From Spongiibacter pelagi (lineage in GTDB: Bacteria > Pseudomonadota > Gammaproteobacteria > Pseudomonadales > Spongiibacteraceae): a DNA stretch of 64,000 bases. The stretch is from positions 372,001 to 436,000 of the forward strand of contig NZ_JACXLD010000002.1 in the NCBI RefSeq assembly GCF_014705705.1, in the 5' to 3' direction. Made by a program: the position numbers and the translations under genes. Below are positions 16,620 through 25,235 of this stretch, piece by piece (positions within the stretch are counted from its first letter, which is position 1; the number at the start of each line of letters is the position of its first letter). The notes beneath the pieces are model-generated. The model was not told where the DNA came from, searched no databases, and saw only the letters and a list, made by a program, of their open reading frames with translations.

Positions 16620-17201
16620 TCAGTTAGCGGCCAATTGGTCGGCTTTGGCAATTTGCTCGTTAAGCAAACTCATAATGGTGTTGACATCATCGGCGCTCAG
16701 TTCACCGGTGTGCAAATGCGTAATCGTGCCTTCTGTATTGACCAGAGCCACCACCACATCGCGGGCTCCAACATCCCAGGCTTTTACGCCGCGATTCTGG
16801 TCGTCAATCACGAAAGTAGCCGAGGGGTGCTTGGTCTTATCTTCGCTCAAACGGCTCAGAATCATGCCGCTGGTGCCCCACATGGCCTCTTTGAGGTTAA
16901 TCACAGTCACGCTTTGGAAAGCCCCTTCTGCGTAGTTTTCCGCTTCAAGACGGTCGCGCAGTGGATTAATCATGCTTTCTGTTGAGAGGCGGGGAGGCAG
17001 GTGAAACACCAGCGCCGGACGGCCAGTGGTGATTTGGTTGCTGTTCCACGGGCGGTAGTCCACTTTGTCGCCATTCAGGACAAACTCGCCTTTATTGTCC
17101 ACCGCCAGCTCGGGCAGTTTTTGACCTTGTTCCAAGGCCAGTACAGACAATGAACTGAAGCCAAGGCTGGCGATAAGGAAGAATTTCTGTAGTTGTTTCA
17201 T
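16620..17201 (-). CDS. ytfJ: YtfJ family protein, exported
   Basis: 193 aa with a signal peptide (KFFLIASLGFSSLSVLA, cleavage near residue 22). The mature part is a thioredoxin-like fold without a CxxC pair: GQKLPELAVDNKGEFVLNGDKVDYRPWNS, then RPALVFHLPPRLSTE and SATFVIDDQNRGVKAW, aligning with E. coli YtfJ across its length. The family is periplasmic and its function is unknown. It ends at a shared terminator. Confidence 0.85.
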   Translation of the reverse strand: MKQLQKFFLIASLGFSSLSVLALEQGQKLPELAVDNKGEFVLNGDKVDYRPWNSNQITTGRPALVFHLPPRLSTESMINPLRDRLEAENYAEGAFQSVTVINLKEAMWGTSGMILSRLSEDKTKHPSATFVIDDQNRGVKAWDVGARDVVVALVNTEGTITHLHTGELSADDVNTIMSLLNEQIAKADQLAAN

Positions 17202-17307
17202 CGCAAAGTGTTCTTCTTAATGTAGTGAATGATGAGTCTACTATAGCGAGACAAAATTAATCCCAGCTTAACGAATTTTTAATCCTGCAAATGTGGGGGC
17301 GCTAATG

Positions 17308-18168
17308 CTATTCGCTGCTTTGAGTTTCCGACGCAGTTGCCTCTGGCTTGATAGCGGCTGCGGGAAGCGCAGTGCCGCAGTGTTTGCAGAAGCGTGCGTC
17401 GCTGTCGTGGGCGCGACGTGCACAGCCGGGGCATTGCATCCGCTGCATTTTGCGCTGACTTTCATAAATCAGTTCGGCACTCAAAATACCTGTAGGGATG
17501 GCAATAATGGCGTAGCTGGTGATCATCGCTAGCGCGGCAATGGCTTGACCAAGCGTGGTATGCGGGGCGATATCGCCGTAGCCCACAGTGGTGACGGTCA
17601 CAATCGCCCAATAAATACTGCGTGGTAGGCTGGAAAAGCCATTTTCTGGCCCCTCAACCAGATACATCAATGAGCCAAATACGATCACCAGCGTGGTGAC
17701 CGACATCAGAAAAACCGAGATCTTATGGCGGGCGCTGACCAGTGAGCGCATCAGCACATTGGCTTCTGCGACATAGTGAAATAATTTCAAAATCCGGAAA
17801 ACGCGCAGTACCCGGAATATGCGAATTACCAGTAGATGCTGGGCGCCGGGCACCAGCATGGCAAGGTAAGTGGGCAGGGTGGCAATTAAGTCGATAATGC
17901 CAAAAAAGCTGGTCAGGTAGGCGCGACGGTTGGGTGAGCAGTAAATACGGGCGAGATATTCCAGCGTAAATAACACGGTAAACAGTAATTCGGCACCGAA
18001 CAAAATATCGCCGAATTGCTCGTGGATGCTGGCGACCGAGTCGAGAAACAAAGCCAGAATACTGGCGATAATAATGACAATCAGCGCGACATCAAAAATA
18101 CGTCCCGGCCCCGGCTCGGTGCCAAAGATAATGTCGTACAGCTTTTTCTTCAGCTCAGCATTGCTCAT
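17308..18168 (-). CDS. voltage-gated-type K+ channel with C-terminal zinc ribbon
   Basis: A 286-aa six-segment ion channel. The S4-like helix has regularly spaced arginines (LVIRIFRVLRVFRILKLF), and the pore loop carries the K+ selectivity filter TVGYGD at about residue 194. After S6 comes a short linker and a zinc-ribbon pattern, CPGC-x13-CKHC at about 246-266, then an Ala/Glu-rich tail. The ribbon is unusual for a KvAP/Kch-type channel and may bind metal or a partner. It overlaps bioA by 4 bases (ATGA), so the two are translationally coupled although no functional link is obvious. Confidence 0.88.
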   Translation of the reverse strand: MSNAELKKKLYDIIFGTEPGPGRIFDVALIVIIIASILALFLDSVASIHEQFGDILFGAELLFTVLFTLEYLARIYCSPNRRAYLTSFFGIIDLIATLPTYLAMLVPGAQHLLVIRIFRVLRVFRILKLFHYVAEANVLMRSLVSARHKISVFLMSVTTLVIVFGSLMYLVEGPENGFSSLPRSIYWAIVTVTTVGYGDIAPHTTLGQAIAALAMITSYAIIAIPTGILSAELIYESQRKMQRMQCPGCARRAHDSDARFCKHCGTALPAAAIKPEATASETQSSE

Positions 18169-19484
18169 GACAAATAGTCCTGAATCACCGACACCATTTT
18201 ATGGCACAGCGTTTGGAGTTGCTGCTCGGAAATAATATAGGGCGGCATGGTGTAGACCAGTTTGCCGAAGGGGCGAATCCAGATGCCTTGCTCAACAAAG
18301 CGTGGCTGGATAATGCTCATATCCACAGCCTGTTCCAACTCAATAACCCCGATGGCACCAAAACAGCGAACATCGGCAACGCCGGGGATGTCGCGGGCCG
18401 GCGATAAACCTTCGATTAATTGGGATTCTATGCGCGCAATATTGGCCTGCCAGTCTTGTGATAGCAGCAATTCGAGGCTGGCATTGGCAATGCTGCAGGC
18501 CAGCGGGTTGCCCATAAAAGTAGGGCCGTGCATAAATACGCCGGCTTCACCCTCGCAGATACCTTGGGCGACATCTTCCGAGCACAGCGTCGCCGCTAAA
18601 GAAAGGTAACCCCCGGTCAAGGCCTTGCCCACACACATAATGTCGGGGCTGATTCCCGCGTGTTCACAGGCAAATAATTTACCGGTGCGGCCAAAGCCGG
18701 TGGCAATTTCATCGTGAATTAGTAATACGCCGTAGTCATCGCAAAACTGGCGAATGGCAATGAGATAGTCGGCGGAATAAAAGCGCATTCCCCCCGCACC
18801 TTGCACAATCGGCTCGAGAATCACGGCCGCCAGCGTATCTTTGTTTTGGCGAATCATTTCGCCGAGTTGGTCTAATTCTTCTTGGGCTGGGGTTTGCCCC
18901 GGTGGACTGATAGGGGCGGGGGCAAATACATGTTCTGGAAGCACATCACTGAAAAGATGGTGCATACCGGTAACCGGGTCGCAGGTGGCCATGGCCCCAA
19001 AGGTATCGCCGTGGTAGCCATTTCTCAGTGCGAGTAATTTGGATTTCTGGGGCTGCCCTTTAGCGTGCCAATACTGAATAGCCATTTTGATGGCAACTTC
19101 CACCGCGACTGAGCCCGAATCCGAAATAAAAACCCGGCTCAGGGCGGCGGGAGTGAGGTCGACCAAGCGTTTACACAAGGTGGCGGCAGGTTCATGGCTG
19201 AGTCCGCCAAACATCACATGAGACATGTGTTGTAGCTGTGCTTGAGCGGCCTTATCGAGCGCCGGATTGCGGTAGCCGTGAATCGCCGACCACCAAGAAG
19301 ACATGCCATCAATCAGTTTGCGGCCATCGCTCAACTCCAGCTCAACACCTTCCGCGCCCACAACCGGGAATAGCACCGGTGGATTAATCGCAGAGGCATA
19401 GGGATGCCAAACGTGTTGCTGGTCCCATTGCTGCCATTGCTGGCTGGAGTCGGCGGTGGCGAGTGGTGTCTGGTTTTGCGGCAT
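18165..19484 (-). CDS. bioA: adenosylmethionine-8-amino-7-oxononanoate aminotransferase
   Basis: A PLP enzyme of biotin synthesis that makes 7,8-diaminopelargonate using S-adenosylmethionine as amino donor. The 439-aa protein shows HVWHPYASAI near the start, DGMSSWWSAIHGY, the PLP-contacting HDEIATGFGRTGK, and the lysine forming the Schiff base in CVGKALTGGYL at about residue 283. No other bio genes are adjacent; bioA as an isolated gene is common in gammaproteobacteria. It is the first gene of a two-gene unit with the K+ channel. Confidence 0.95.
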   Translation of the reverse strand: MPQNQTPLATADSSQQWQQWDQQHVWHPYASAINPPVLFPVVGAEGVELELSDGRKLIDGMSSWWSAIHGYRNPALDKAAQAQLQHMSHVMFGGLSHEPAATLCKRLVDLTPAALSRVFISDSGSVAVEVAIKMAIQYWHAKGQPQKSKLLALRNGYHGDTFGAMATCDPVTGMHHLFSDVLPEHVFAPAPISPPGQTPAQEELDQLGEMIRQNKDTLAAVILEPIVQGAGGMRFYSADYLIAIRQFCDDYGVLLIHDEIATGFGRTGKLFACEHAGISPDIMCVGKALTGGYLSLAATLCSEDVAQGICEGEAGVFMHGPTFMGNPLACSIANASLELLLSQDWQANIARIESQLIEGLSPARDIPGVADVRCFGAIGVIELEQAVDMSIIQPRFVEQGIWIRPFGKLVYTMPPYIISEQQLQTLCHKMVSVIQDYLS

Positions 19485-19543
19485 GTATCCCCCTTTGTTG
19501 GCGCTATTTTAGGGGTTTTACATGCCGATAACAGCCTTGGGGC

Positions 19544-20209
19544 TTATTTTGTCGGCGGATAGGCCGTGGGTTCAGTGGGTAGCTCGGCAATGATGCTGGG
19601 GTCTATACACAGGCCACTTAACAGGATGCGCAGGGATTTCTCCGCTTGTAAATCAAGGTTGCGCTGATAACCAAAGGTCTCGCCCTGTTCAAGCAGCAGG
19701 GTGGTAACGCCGTGAACGGCTGCCCAAACGGTGTGGGCGACAGAGGCGATATTATCAATGGGGCGCAGCTCACCATTCTTTATCCCCTTTTCAACCTGCT
19801 GGCGCACCTTGTAGATGGCCTCACGGCCAGCGGCAAACAGTTCGGGATATTGATTACGAGGCTGTAAAACTGGGCCAAACATCAGATGGAACAGGGCGGT
19901 ATGCTGCTGGGAAAATTTGACGTAAGCCAAACCGAAATACATCAAACCGAGTTCGCTGCGGGGTTCTTCTTCGCTGGCCTTGCAGTAGTCAAAAAAGCGT
20001 TGAAAACCTTCGGTCGCCAGTGCGGCAAGCAGGGCATTTTTATCTTTAAAGTGACGATAGGGCGCAGTTTGAGAAACGCCAATTTCGCGGGCCAAGGCTC
20101 TCAGGCTAAGTTCATTGCTGCCGTTTTCGAGCAAGTGCTTTTCAGCAAGGGTCATCAGCTCCTGGCGTAAATTGCCATGGTGGTAGCTGGAGGGGTTGGT
20201 CACAGACAT
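19544..20209 (-). CDS. TetR/AcrR family transcriptional regulator
   Basis: 221 aa. The N-terminal helix-turn-helix (SLRALAREIGVSQTAPYRHFKDKNALLAALATEGF, residues about 33-70) is typical of TetR repressors. The C-terminal ligand domain contains HTVWAAVHGVTTLLLEQG, matching the WHG-type TetR C-terminal domain. Its targets are unknown; the 280-base gap upstream contains no other gene and may include its own operator. It lies 59 bases upstream of bioA on the same strand. Confidence 0.9.
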   Translation of the reverse strand: MSVTNPSSYHHGNLRQELMTLAEKHLLENGSNELSLRALAREIGVSQTAPYRHFKDKNALLAALATEGFQRFFDYCKASEEEPRSELGLMYFGLAYVKFSQQHTALFHLMFGPVLQPRNQYPELFAAGREAIYKVRQQVEKGIKNGELRPIDNIASVAHTVWAAVHGVTTLLLEQGETFGYQRNLDLQAEKSLRILLSGLCIDPSIIAELPTEPTAYPPTK

Positions 20210-20489
20210 TTTTTATCTTCGTGTTTCAAATTATGTAATGTTGACAGTGTTATATGGTGCGGCGGCGGCTTTTGCAAGTCCTGCTGTGCCAGAGCTTGTC
20301 AGCAGCAGACGCGCGTCAGGCGCTAATTTCCGCTCAATATTGCAAAAATATCTCCAAAAAAAGTCGGCTCGGTTTCCTTTTGTCATTTTACTGAAAAGCG
20401 GGCAGCCATTGCTGTTCATCTGCCTGTCATAGCATTGCCCCATATCTGCAATGCCGATTTGTGCAGGCAATTTTCGTGGGACGCAATTG

Positions 20490-21455
20490 ATGAAAGTGCT
20501 GGTTACCGGAAGCTCAGGATTTATTGGACATGCGGTGTGTCACGCACTATTAGACCGGGGCGATACGGTCATTGGCCTCGATAACCACAATGCCTATTAC
20601 GATGTTTCGCTTAAAGAAGCGCGGCGGGCGAATTTACTTGTCAGAAACGGTTTTCAGGATTATCTCGGTGGTCTTGAAGATACCGAGCTGGTTGAGCAGA
20701 TATTTACTGAACATCAGCCAGAGAGAGTAATTAATCTGGCTGCCCAAGCTGGGGTGCGTTATTCCATCGACAATCCCCGTGCCTATACCCAGTCAAATTT
20801 AGTGGGGTTCACCAATATTCTTGAGGCTTGTCGGCATCATCAGGTTAGCCACCTCGTCTATGCCTCATCGTCCAGCGTTTACGGCGCCAATACAGAAATG
20901 CCGTTCAGTGTAGATCAGCCGACCAACCAACCGGTGAGCCTCTATGCCGCGACCAAGAAAGCCAATGAGTTGATGGCTCACGCCTACTCTCGTTTGTACG
21001 AGACTCCCATGACCGGCCTGCGGTTTTTTACCGTGTATGGGCCTTGGGGGCGCCCCGATATGGCGCCGTTTAAATTCCTGCGCGCGATTTTGGCAGGCGA
21101 ACCCATTGATCTATATAACCACGGTGACCATTCCCGCGATTTCACCTATATCGACGATATTGTGGCTGGCGTTTTAGCGGTGTTAGATAAGCCGCCCACG
21201 TCAACGCCGCCAGACTGCATTCACAATATTGGGCGTGGGGAGCCTGTACATATTGGTAATTTTATTGGATTGATCGAGCGCGAAACCGGCATGACAGCAC
21301 AAAAAAATCTGCTGCCGATGCAAATGGGTGATGTGAAAAATACTTGGGCGGATGTGCTGGATTTACAGGGGCGAGTTGATTATCGACCGTCGACAACGGT
21401 GGAAACCGGCGTCAACAATTTTGTTCGTTGGTATCGAGAGTTTTATCAAGTCTAG
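20490..21455 (+). CDS. NAD-dependent sugar epimerase (UDP-glucuronate 4-epimerase-like)
   Basis: A 321-aa extended SDR. Residues 1-12 contain the NAD-binding GSSGFIG, the catalytic YxxxK is SLYAATKKANE at about 150-160, and RFFTVYGPWGRPDMAPFKF is typical of UDP-glucuronate/galacturonate epimerases. It probably supplies a sugar nucleotide for surface polysaccharide or lipid glycosylation. Start: GGGA at 20478-20481 is 8 bases before the ATG at 20490; the in-frame ATG at 20451 would add 13 residues ahead of the Rossmann strand. It converges on the PAP2/GT39 operon. Confidence 0.85.
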   Translation: MKVLVTGSSGFIGHAVCHALLDRGDTVIGLDNHNAYYDVSLKEARRANLLVRNGFQDYLGGLEDTELVEQIFTEHQPERVINLAAQAGVRYSIDNPRAYTQSNLVGFTNILEACRHHQVSHLVYASSSSVYGANTEMPFSVDQPTNQPVSLYAATKKANELMAHAYSRLYETPMTGLRFFTVYGPWGRPDMAPFKFLRAILAGEPIDLYNHGDHSRDFTYIDDIVAGVLAVLDKPPTSTPPDCIHNIGRGEPVHIGNFIGLIERETGMTAQKNLLPMQMGDVKNTWADVLDLQGRVDYRPSTTVETGVNNFVRWYREFYQV

Positions 21456-21457
21456 CC

Positions 21458-22255
21458 TTAGTCTGGGTTTGAGAAGCGCTTGCCCAGCTTTCCAAAATCT
21501 TCCCAGCGCAATTGCCGGCCGAGAGGGTGGGCGAGCTTAAATTTATATCCCAGCCAAACGTAGCTGAAGTGGATTAACCAGAAGGCAAAAACCACATCGG
21601 ACAGAAAGTGCCCGCCCTGAATGATTCGAGTCACCCCCACAATCCCGCCGGCTAAAAAGCCTAGCCAATAGGCGGTGGCCGAACGAAAAATCCAACCTAG
21701 ACCAATCAGATAAAAGCCGATGGCAGCGTGCCCACTAATAAATGAGCAGTTGTGGTCGCAGGCGCCTGAATATTCAAATGCGCGGGTAAACGTCGACTCT
21801 CCGCCAAATTGCACCACCTCATTGGGCCGGGCACGGCCAATGCTGTTGTCTTTCAAAACCACATTGCCCAGCACGCCGGGGCCGAGTAACAGAGCTGACA
21901 GCAATAAGCTGGGCAGGTATTTTCTATGTTTGTCTGCCTGCGTCGTGGCGCCGCGATAACGACGATGAAAATAGATCGATAGTGGAATCAGCAACAATAA
22001 AAACAGAAAGTGAATTTTGGCAAATACCCGATAAATCACTTCCAGCGCGGGGGAGTCGTCGGGGTTGAAGTGTCCGCTTATGGGGTCGTAGAAGCGACTG
22101 CTGATATCGAGATCCAGCTGTGGCCAAAGTATAAAGAGCAGCGCACAAGCTAGGCATAAATACAGGTCAACGCGTAGGTATAGCGGTGGGCGTAGTGCTG
22201 GATCTTGTGGTGGACTGTCTGCCTTTTTACGGCTACTGCTTACTCGGCTGTCCAT
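21458..22255 (-). CDS. PAP2 family membrane phosphatase (LpxE/PgpB type)
   Basis: 265 aa with about six hydrophobic segments. The three phosphatase signatures are present: KDNSIGRARP, SFISGHA (catalytic His) and TRIIQGGHFLSD. Family members dephosphorylate lipid phosphates such as lipid A, phosphatidylglycerol phosphate or undecaprenyl pyrophosphate on the periplasmic side. It is the last gene of the operon running from 27402 and overlaps the upstream GT39 gene by 16 bases. Lipid-carrier recycling or lipid A dephosphorylation are both plausible. Confidence 0.85.
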   Translation of the reverse strand: MDSRVSSSRKKADSPPQDPALRPPLYLRVDLYLCLACALLFILWPQLDLDISSRFYDPISGHFNPDDSPALEVIYRVFAKIHFLFLLLLIPLSIYFHRRYRGATTQADKHRKYLPSLLLSALLLGPGVLGNVVLKDNSIGRARPNEVVQFGGESTFTRAFEYSGACDHNCSFISGHAAIGFYLIGLGWIFRSATAYWLGFLAGGIVGVTRIIQGGHFLSDVVFAFWLIHFSYVWLGYKFKLAHPLGRQLRWEDFGKLGKRFSNPD

Positions 22256-23832
22256 TGTGCCTCCGGCTTAAGTTGCTGTACGCGGTAAACAGAGATTGTG
22301 CGGCTGAAATTGCCGTAAACCTGAATTGTCTGTTGGCTTAAAAACTCGACTTTTTCAAAATAGCTTTCCAGACGGGCTTGCGGCCAGTTGCCGATATAGA
22401 GCAATTCGCCTTGATCCTGTTGAGTCAGGGCATATTTAAGTTCGTAGTGATTGTCGATATGGGCACCGCCGTCAAAATAGCGCGGCTCAAAATGCTGGGG
22501 TTTCAGATAATAGCCGAGATAAGACAATTCCTTGCGGCTGTTTCCCAATATCGGCAGCTCGGCATTTTGGTCAATCACGGCTTGAATAGACTGAGCCAAC
22601 TCGTCCCAGCCCAAGACCCGTTTGAAGGGATCGTTACCTTTTTTGCGCTCGATACCCAGCGTATCGGTCACCGCGGCAAAGTGATAAAAACTGAGCATCA
22701 ATAGCAAATTAACGGCCATGCCCCAGCGCCACCAGCGGCTGACAAAGCCGCGCTTACTCAATATTAAGCCGGCTAACAAACTGGCGGCGATATAACTCGG
22801 TGCGGCCCAATTTACATTGGCTCTTGCGCTGAGAGCCTGAATGCCTATCACCAAAAAACAGGGTAAAAACAGACTCCAAAGCAATCTTTCAGCGGCTGAA
22901 GTAGCGTGGCTTTTTTGATTTTTCTTGAACAGATAAGCTGAAATAAGCACAAAAAATACCGGCCCAAATACCAGTGCTTGACCAAGAATAAACTCACCCG
23001 TTCGCAGCAAGGCAGCCAAGGGGTTAAAGCCGGAGTCGGCTTGCTTAGAAATTTCAGCAGTGTGCTGAAAGCTAATGAATTGGTGTTGATAGTTCCAATA
23101 CAGATTAGGCATTAGGCAGAGTGCCGCCAGTGTGCAGGCCAGCCAGAACTTGGGGTTTTGCAGCAGCTTTCTGCCCAATGGCGAGAAGCAGGCCCAAAGT
23201 AAAAATCCGGTTGGCAGTAACACAAAGGTGTATTTCGACAGCAAACCAAAGCCGCCAGCCAAGCCTGCTAGCAACCACCAGATCCACGCATCGCTTTCTA
23301 AGGCGCGTAAAAAAGCGTAGGTACTTAGGCTCCAGAAAAATAATAGCGGTGCATCTGTAGTGATAAATAATGAATTAAATGCGACCAAGGGCATAAACAG
23401 AAAAATCAGCCCACTCATCATACCGGCGACATTGCCGGTCAAGCGCAAACCACACAAGTAGATCAGAATGGCGGCCATGCTATAAAGCACTGGTGCGGCG
23501 AGTTTTACCGCCCAAGCGGCATTGCCAAGGAATTCTGTAGTGAGCGCAATCAGCCAAGCTACCATCGGCGGTTTGGAGTAATAGCCCCAGTCCAGATGTT
23601 GCGCCCAGCTCAAATAGTAGGCTTCATCAAAAAATAGAGGGATTGGTGTCGCTGCGGTAATCCAGATTCGGTAACACAGGCTTAAGCCCACTGCTGCCAT
23701 AAAGGCGAGAAACAGCGATGAATTGAGTTGTTGTTGCTCGGTAAACAGTACCTCATAAGGGTTTGCTTTGGCGGCGCTGTTCGACGCAGTACTGTTCGAC
23801 TCATTTCGGTTAGACAAGGTTTGGCTGGCCAT
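22240..23832 (-). CDS. GT39-type (ArnT/PMT-like) membrane glycosyltransferase
   Basis: 530 aa with about 11-12 membrane segments. FFDEAYYLSWAQHLDWGYYSKPPMVAWLI near residues 68-97 includes the acidic catalytic residue and the YxxKPP motif of ArnT and related enzymes, which move a sugar from a polyprenyl-phosphate to lipid A or another acceptor in the periplasm. The last 100 residues form a soluble domain, as in ArnT. It lies 10 bases after the first PAP2 gene in the operon. Acceptor and sugar are not readable from sequence. Confidence 0.85.
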   Translation of the reverse strand: MASQTLSNRNESNSTASNSAAKANPYEVLFTEQQQLNSSLFLAFMAAVGLSLCYRIWITAATPIPLFFDEAYYLSWAQHLDWGYYSKPPMVAWLIALTTEFLGNAAWAVKLAAPVLYSMAAILIYLCGLRLTGNVAGMMSGLIFLFMPLVAFNSLFITTDAPLLFFWSLSTYAFLRALESDAWIWWLLAGLAGGFGLLSKYTFVLLPTGFLLWACFSPLGRKLLQNPKFWLACTLAALCLMPNLYWNYQHQFISFQHTAEISKQADSGFNPLAALLRTGEFILGQALVFGPVFFVLISAYLFKKNQKSHATSAAERLLWSLFLPCFLVIGIQALSARANVNWAAPSYIAASLLAGLILSKRGFVSRWWRWGMAVNLLLMLSFYHFAAVTDTLGIERKKGNDPFKRVLGWDELAQSIQAVIDQNAELPILGNSRKELSYLGYYLKPQHFEPRYFDGGAHIDNHYELKYALTQQDQGELLYIGNWPQARLESYFEKVEFLSQQTIQVYGNFSRTISVYRVQQLKPEAQWTAE

Positions 23833-23842
23833 AATTTGACGA

Positions 23843-24757
23843 TCAACGCGCTATGCCCAGTGCCCAGCGGCGATCTGGTTGAAAACCGAGAAAGTGGGCA
23901 AGGTAAATAGCGAGGGCTGAGAAGCAAAGAACCACAGTACCGATGTGAGCTTGGGGGTATCCGCTATCGCTGCTTAAGTTACTTATCGCAGCGTAAATAA
24001 GTAAGCCAACCACACTCCACTGACTGCTGACCGCAGAACACAGGCGATATTTATGGCTAAGCCAGTAAGCAAAAACTGCGCACAGTAGGCCGATGCTGCT
24101 TCCAACTAAAATATCCACTGGCCAGTGAGCACCAACCATAACGCGGCTTAATGCGACCAAAAATAGTGTGCTCAGCAGTAGAATTTTATTGGTTCGCGTA
24201 TGGGCAATCAGAATCATTAGGCCGAATAAAACACCAGCAGTGGCGGAGTGGCCGGAGGGAAAACTCCCCATTTTTAAAACCTTGCCGGTTTGGTGAAACA
24301 GCTCAGCATCGAGAAAGCCAGAGGGTCGGGCGATTTCTGTAGTGCGTTTGAAAAGCTGAATAATCAGTGTAGTTGGAAGGCAAGCAATTAAGGTGGCGGA
24401 TAACAGCTGTGGGTGGCGATAGATCACAATGAGAAGAAGCGCCAAGGCAACACGGGTATCTCCCAAGACGGTGAGTTGTGCCCAGAATTCGCTGCCTAGA
24501 AAGGCACCGCCGTGATTAAGGTCAATAAATAAACCGTGATAACCCTGGCTAAAATAAATTCCGGCCGCTAGTGCAAAAGCTATTAGGCAGTAGGCCAAAA
24601 TAAGTCCGCAGGTGAAATTCCAGCGTGGCAGTTCGCGCAAATGGCGGAAAGGTCTTTTTGAAACCGGAGAGCGTTGAAATTCTCTGCGCATTTCGTTGCT
24701 CAAGTCACGCAATGCAGAGAAGGACTTACTAAGCTTAAATTGGCTGGATGAGCGCAT
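23843..24757 (-). CDS. PAP2 family membrane phosphatase
   Basis: 304 aa. Signatures are KRTTEIARP, FPSGHSA with the catalytic His, and SRVMVGAHWPVDI. A basic N-terminal cytoplasmic stretch precedes the first membrane segment, and two further segments follow the catalytic core. The ATG at 24757 is chosen because it follows GAAG in the overlapping upstream gene; an in-frame start at 24820 would lie deep in that gene. It overlaps the GT39 C-terminal reading frame by 23 bases. Confidence 0.85.
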   Translation of the reverse strand: MRSSSQFKLSKSFSALRDLSNEMRREFQRSPVSKRPFRHLRELPRWNFTCGLILAYCLIAFALAAGIYFSQGYHGLFIDLNHGGAFLGSEFWAQLTVLGDTRVALALLLIVIYRHPQLLSATLIACLPTTLIIQLFKRTTEIARPSGFLDAELFHQTGKVLKMGSFPSGHSATAGVLFGLMILIAHTRTNKILLLSTLFLVALSRVMVGAHWPVDILVGSSIGLLCAVFAYWLSHKYRLCSAVSSQWSVVGLLIYAAISNLSSDSGYPQAHIGTVVLCFSALAIYLAHFLGFQPDRRWALGIAR

Positions 24758-25235
24758 GGCTGGTTTCTTCAGTGATCGAGTTGGGGGAGTCGTTCGAGCT
24801 TGGAATACGCGCCAGCACAATACCGCCGTCGCTAAAAATAATGTCTATCTCGGCGTTGGGATACAGTGCTTTTAGGTCGGCCAGCTTATCTGCGCGGGTG
24901 AACACAAGCTCGCCGGGTAATGGATCACGTCGTTTGGTAATCGCATCTCGATAAACGCTAAAGCTGGGCATATTGATGCGGTAGGCAATAACGTCTTGCT
25001 CCAACTGCTTTGCTTTTAGCGCCGCCGCTTTTACCGGGTCTTGTTGCAGGCCGGCAATCGCCGGAATAAAAAAGCTAAAGCAGAACAGGGTTTGAATAAG
25101 GCCTGAGATAATCAGCTTTTTCCAAACCTGTGTTCGTAGAAAATACAAACCGCCGCAAATGAATAAACAAGCGATAGCACCCATTAAATAGGCGGAATCT
25201 AAATACATTGGTGCCCGAGTCAGCAGTGCCTGCAT
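24735..25235 (-). CDS. GT39 C-terminal part, separated by frameshift
   Basis: A 166-aa frame with three hydrophobic segments, then a periplasmic domain (KAKQLEQDVIAYRINMPSFS to DIIFSDGGIVLARI) like the tail of ArnT-type transferases. It begins inside the end of the upstream GT39 frame. The two are in -1 relation across an A6 run at about 25240-25246, and one extra A would fuse them into ETEKNLYMQALL. The fused protein would be about 540 aa, the size of the intact GT39 paralogue. No ribosome site precedes the ATG at 25235, so it is probably not an independent gene. Confidence 0.75.
   Translation of the reverse strand: MQALLTRAPMYLDSAYLMGAIACLFICGGLYFLRTQVWKKLIISGLIQTLFCFSFFIPAIAGLQQDPVKAAALKAKQLEQDVIAYRINMPSFSVYRDAITKRRDPLPGELVFTRADKLADLKALYPNAEIDIIFSDGGIVLARIPSSNDSPNSITEETSHALIQPI

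Noticed and set aside
20210-20489. A gene in the 280-base gap upstream of the epimerase
   Set aside because: Short frames there lack ribosome sites and resemble no family. I see only likely TetR-gene promoter sequence and nothing else firm.
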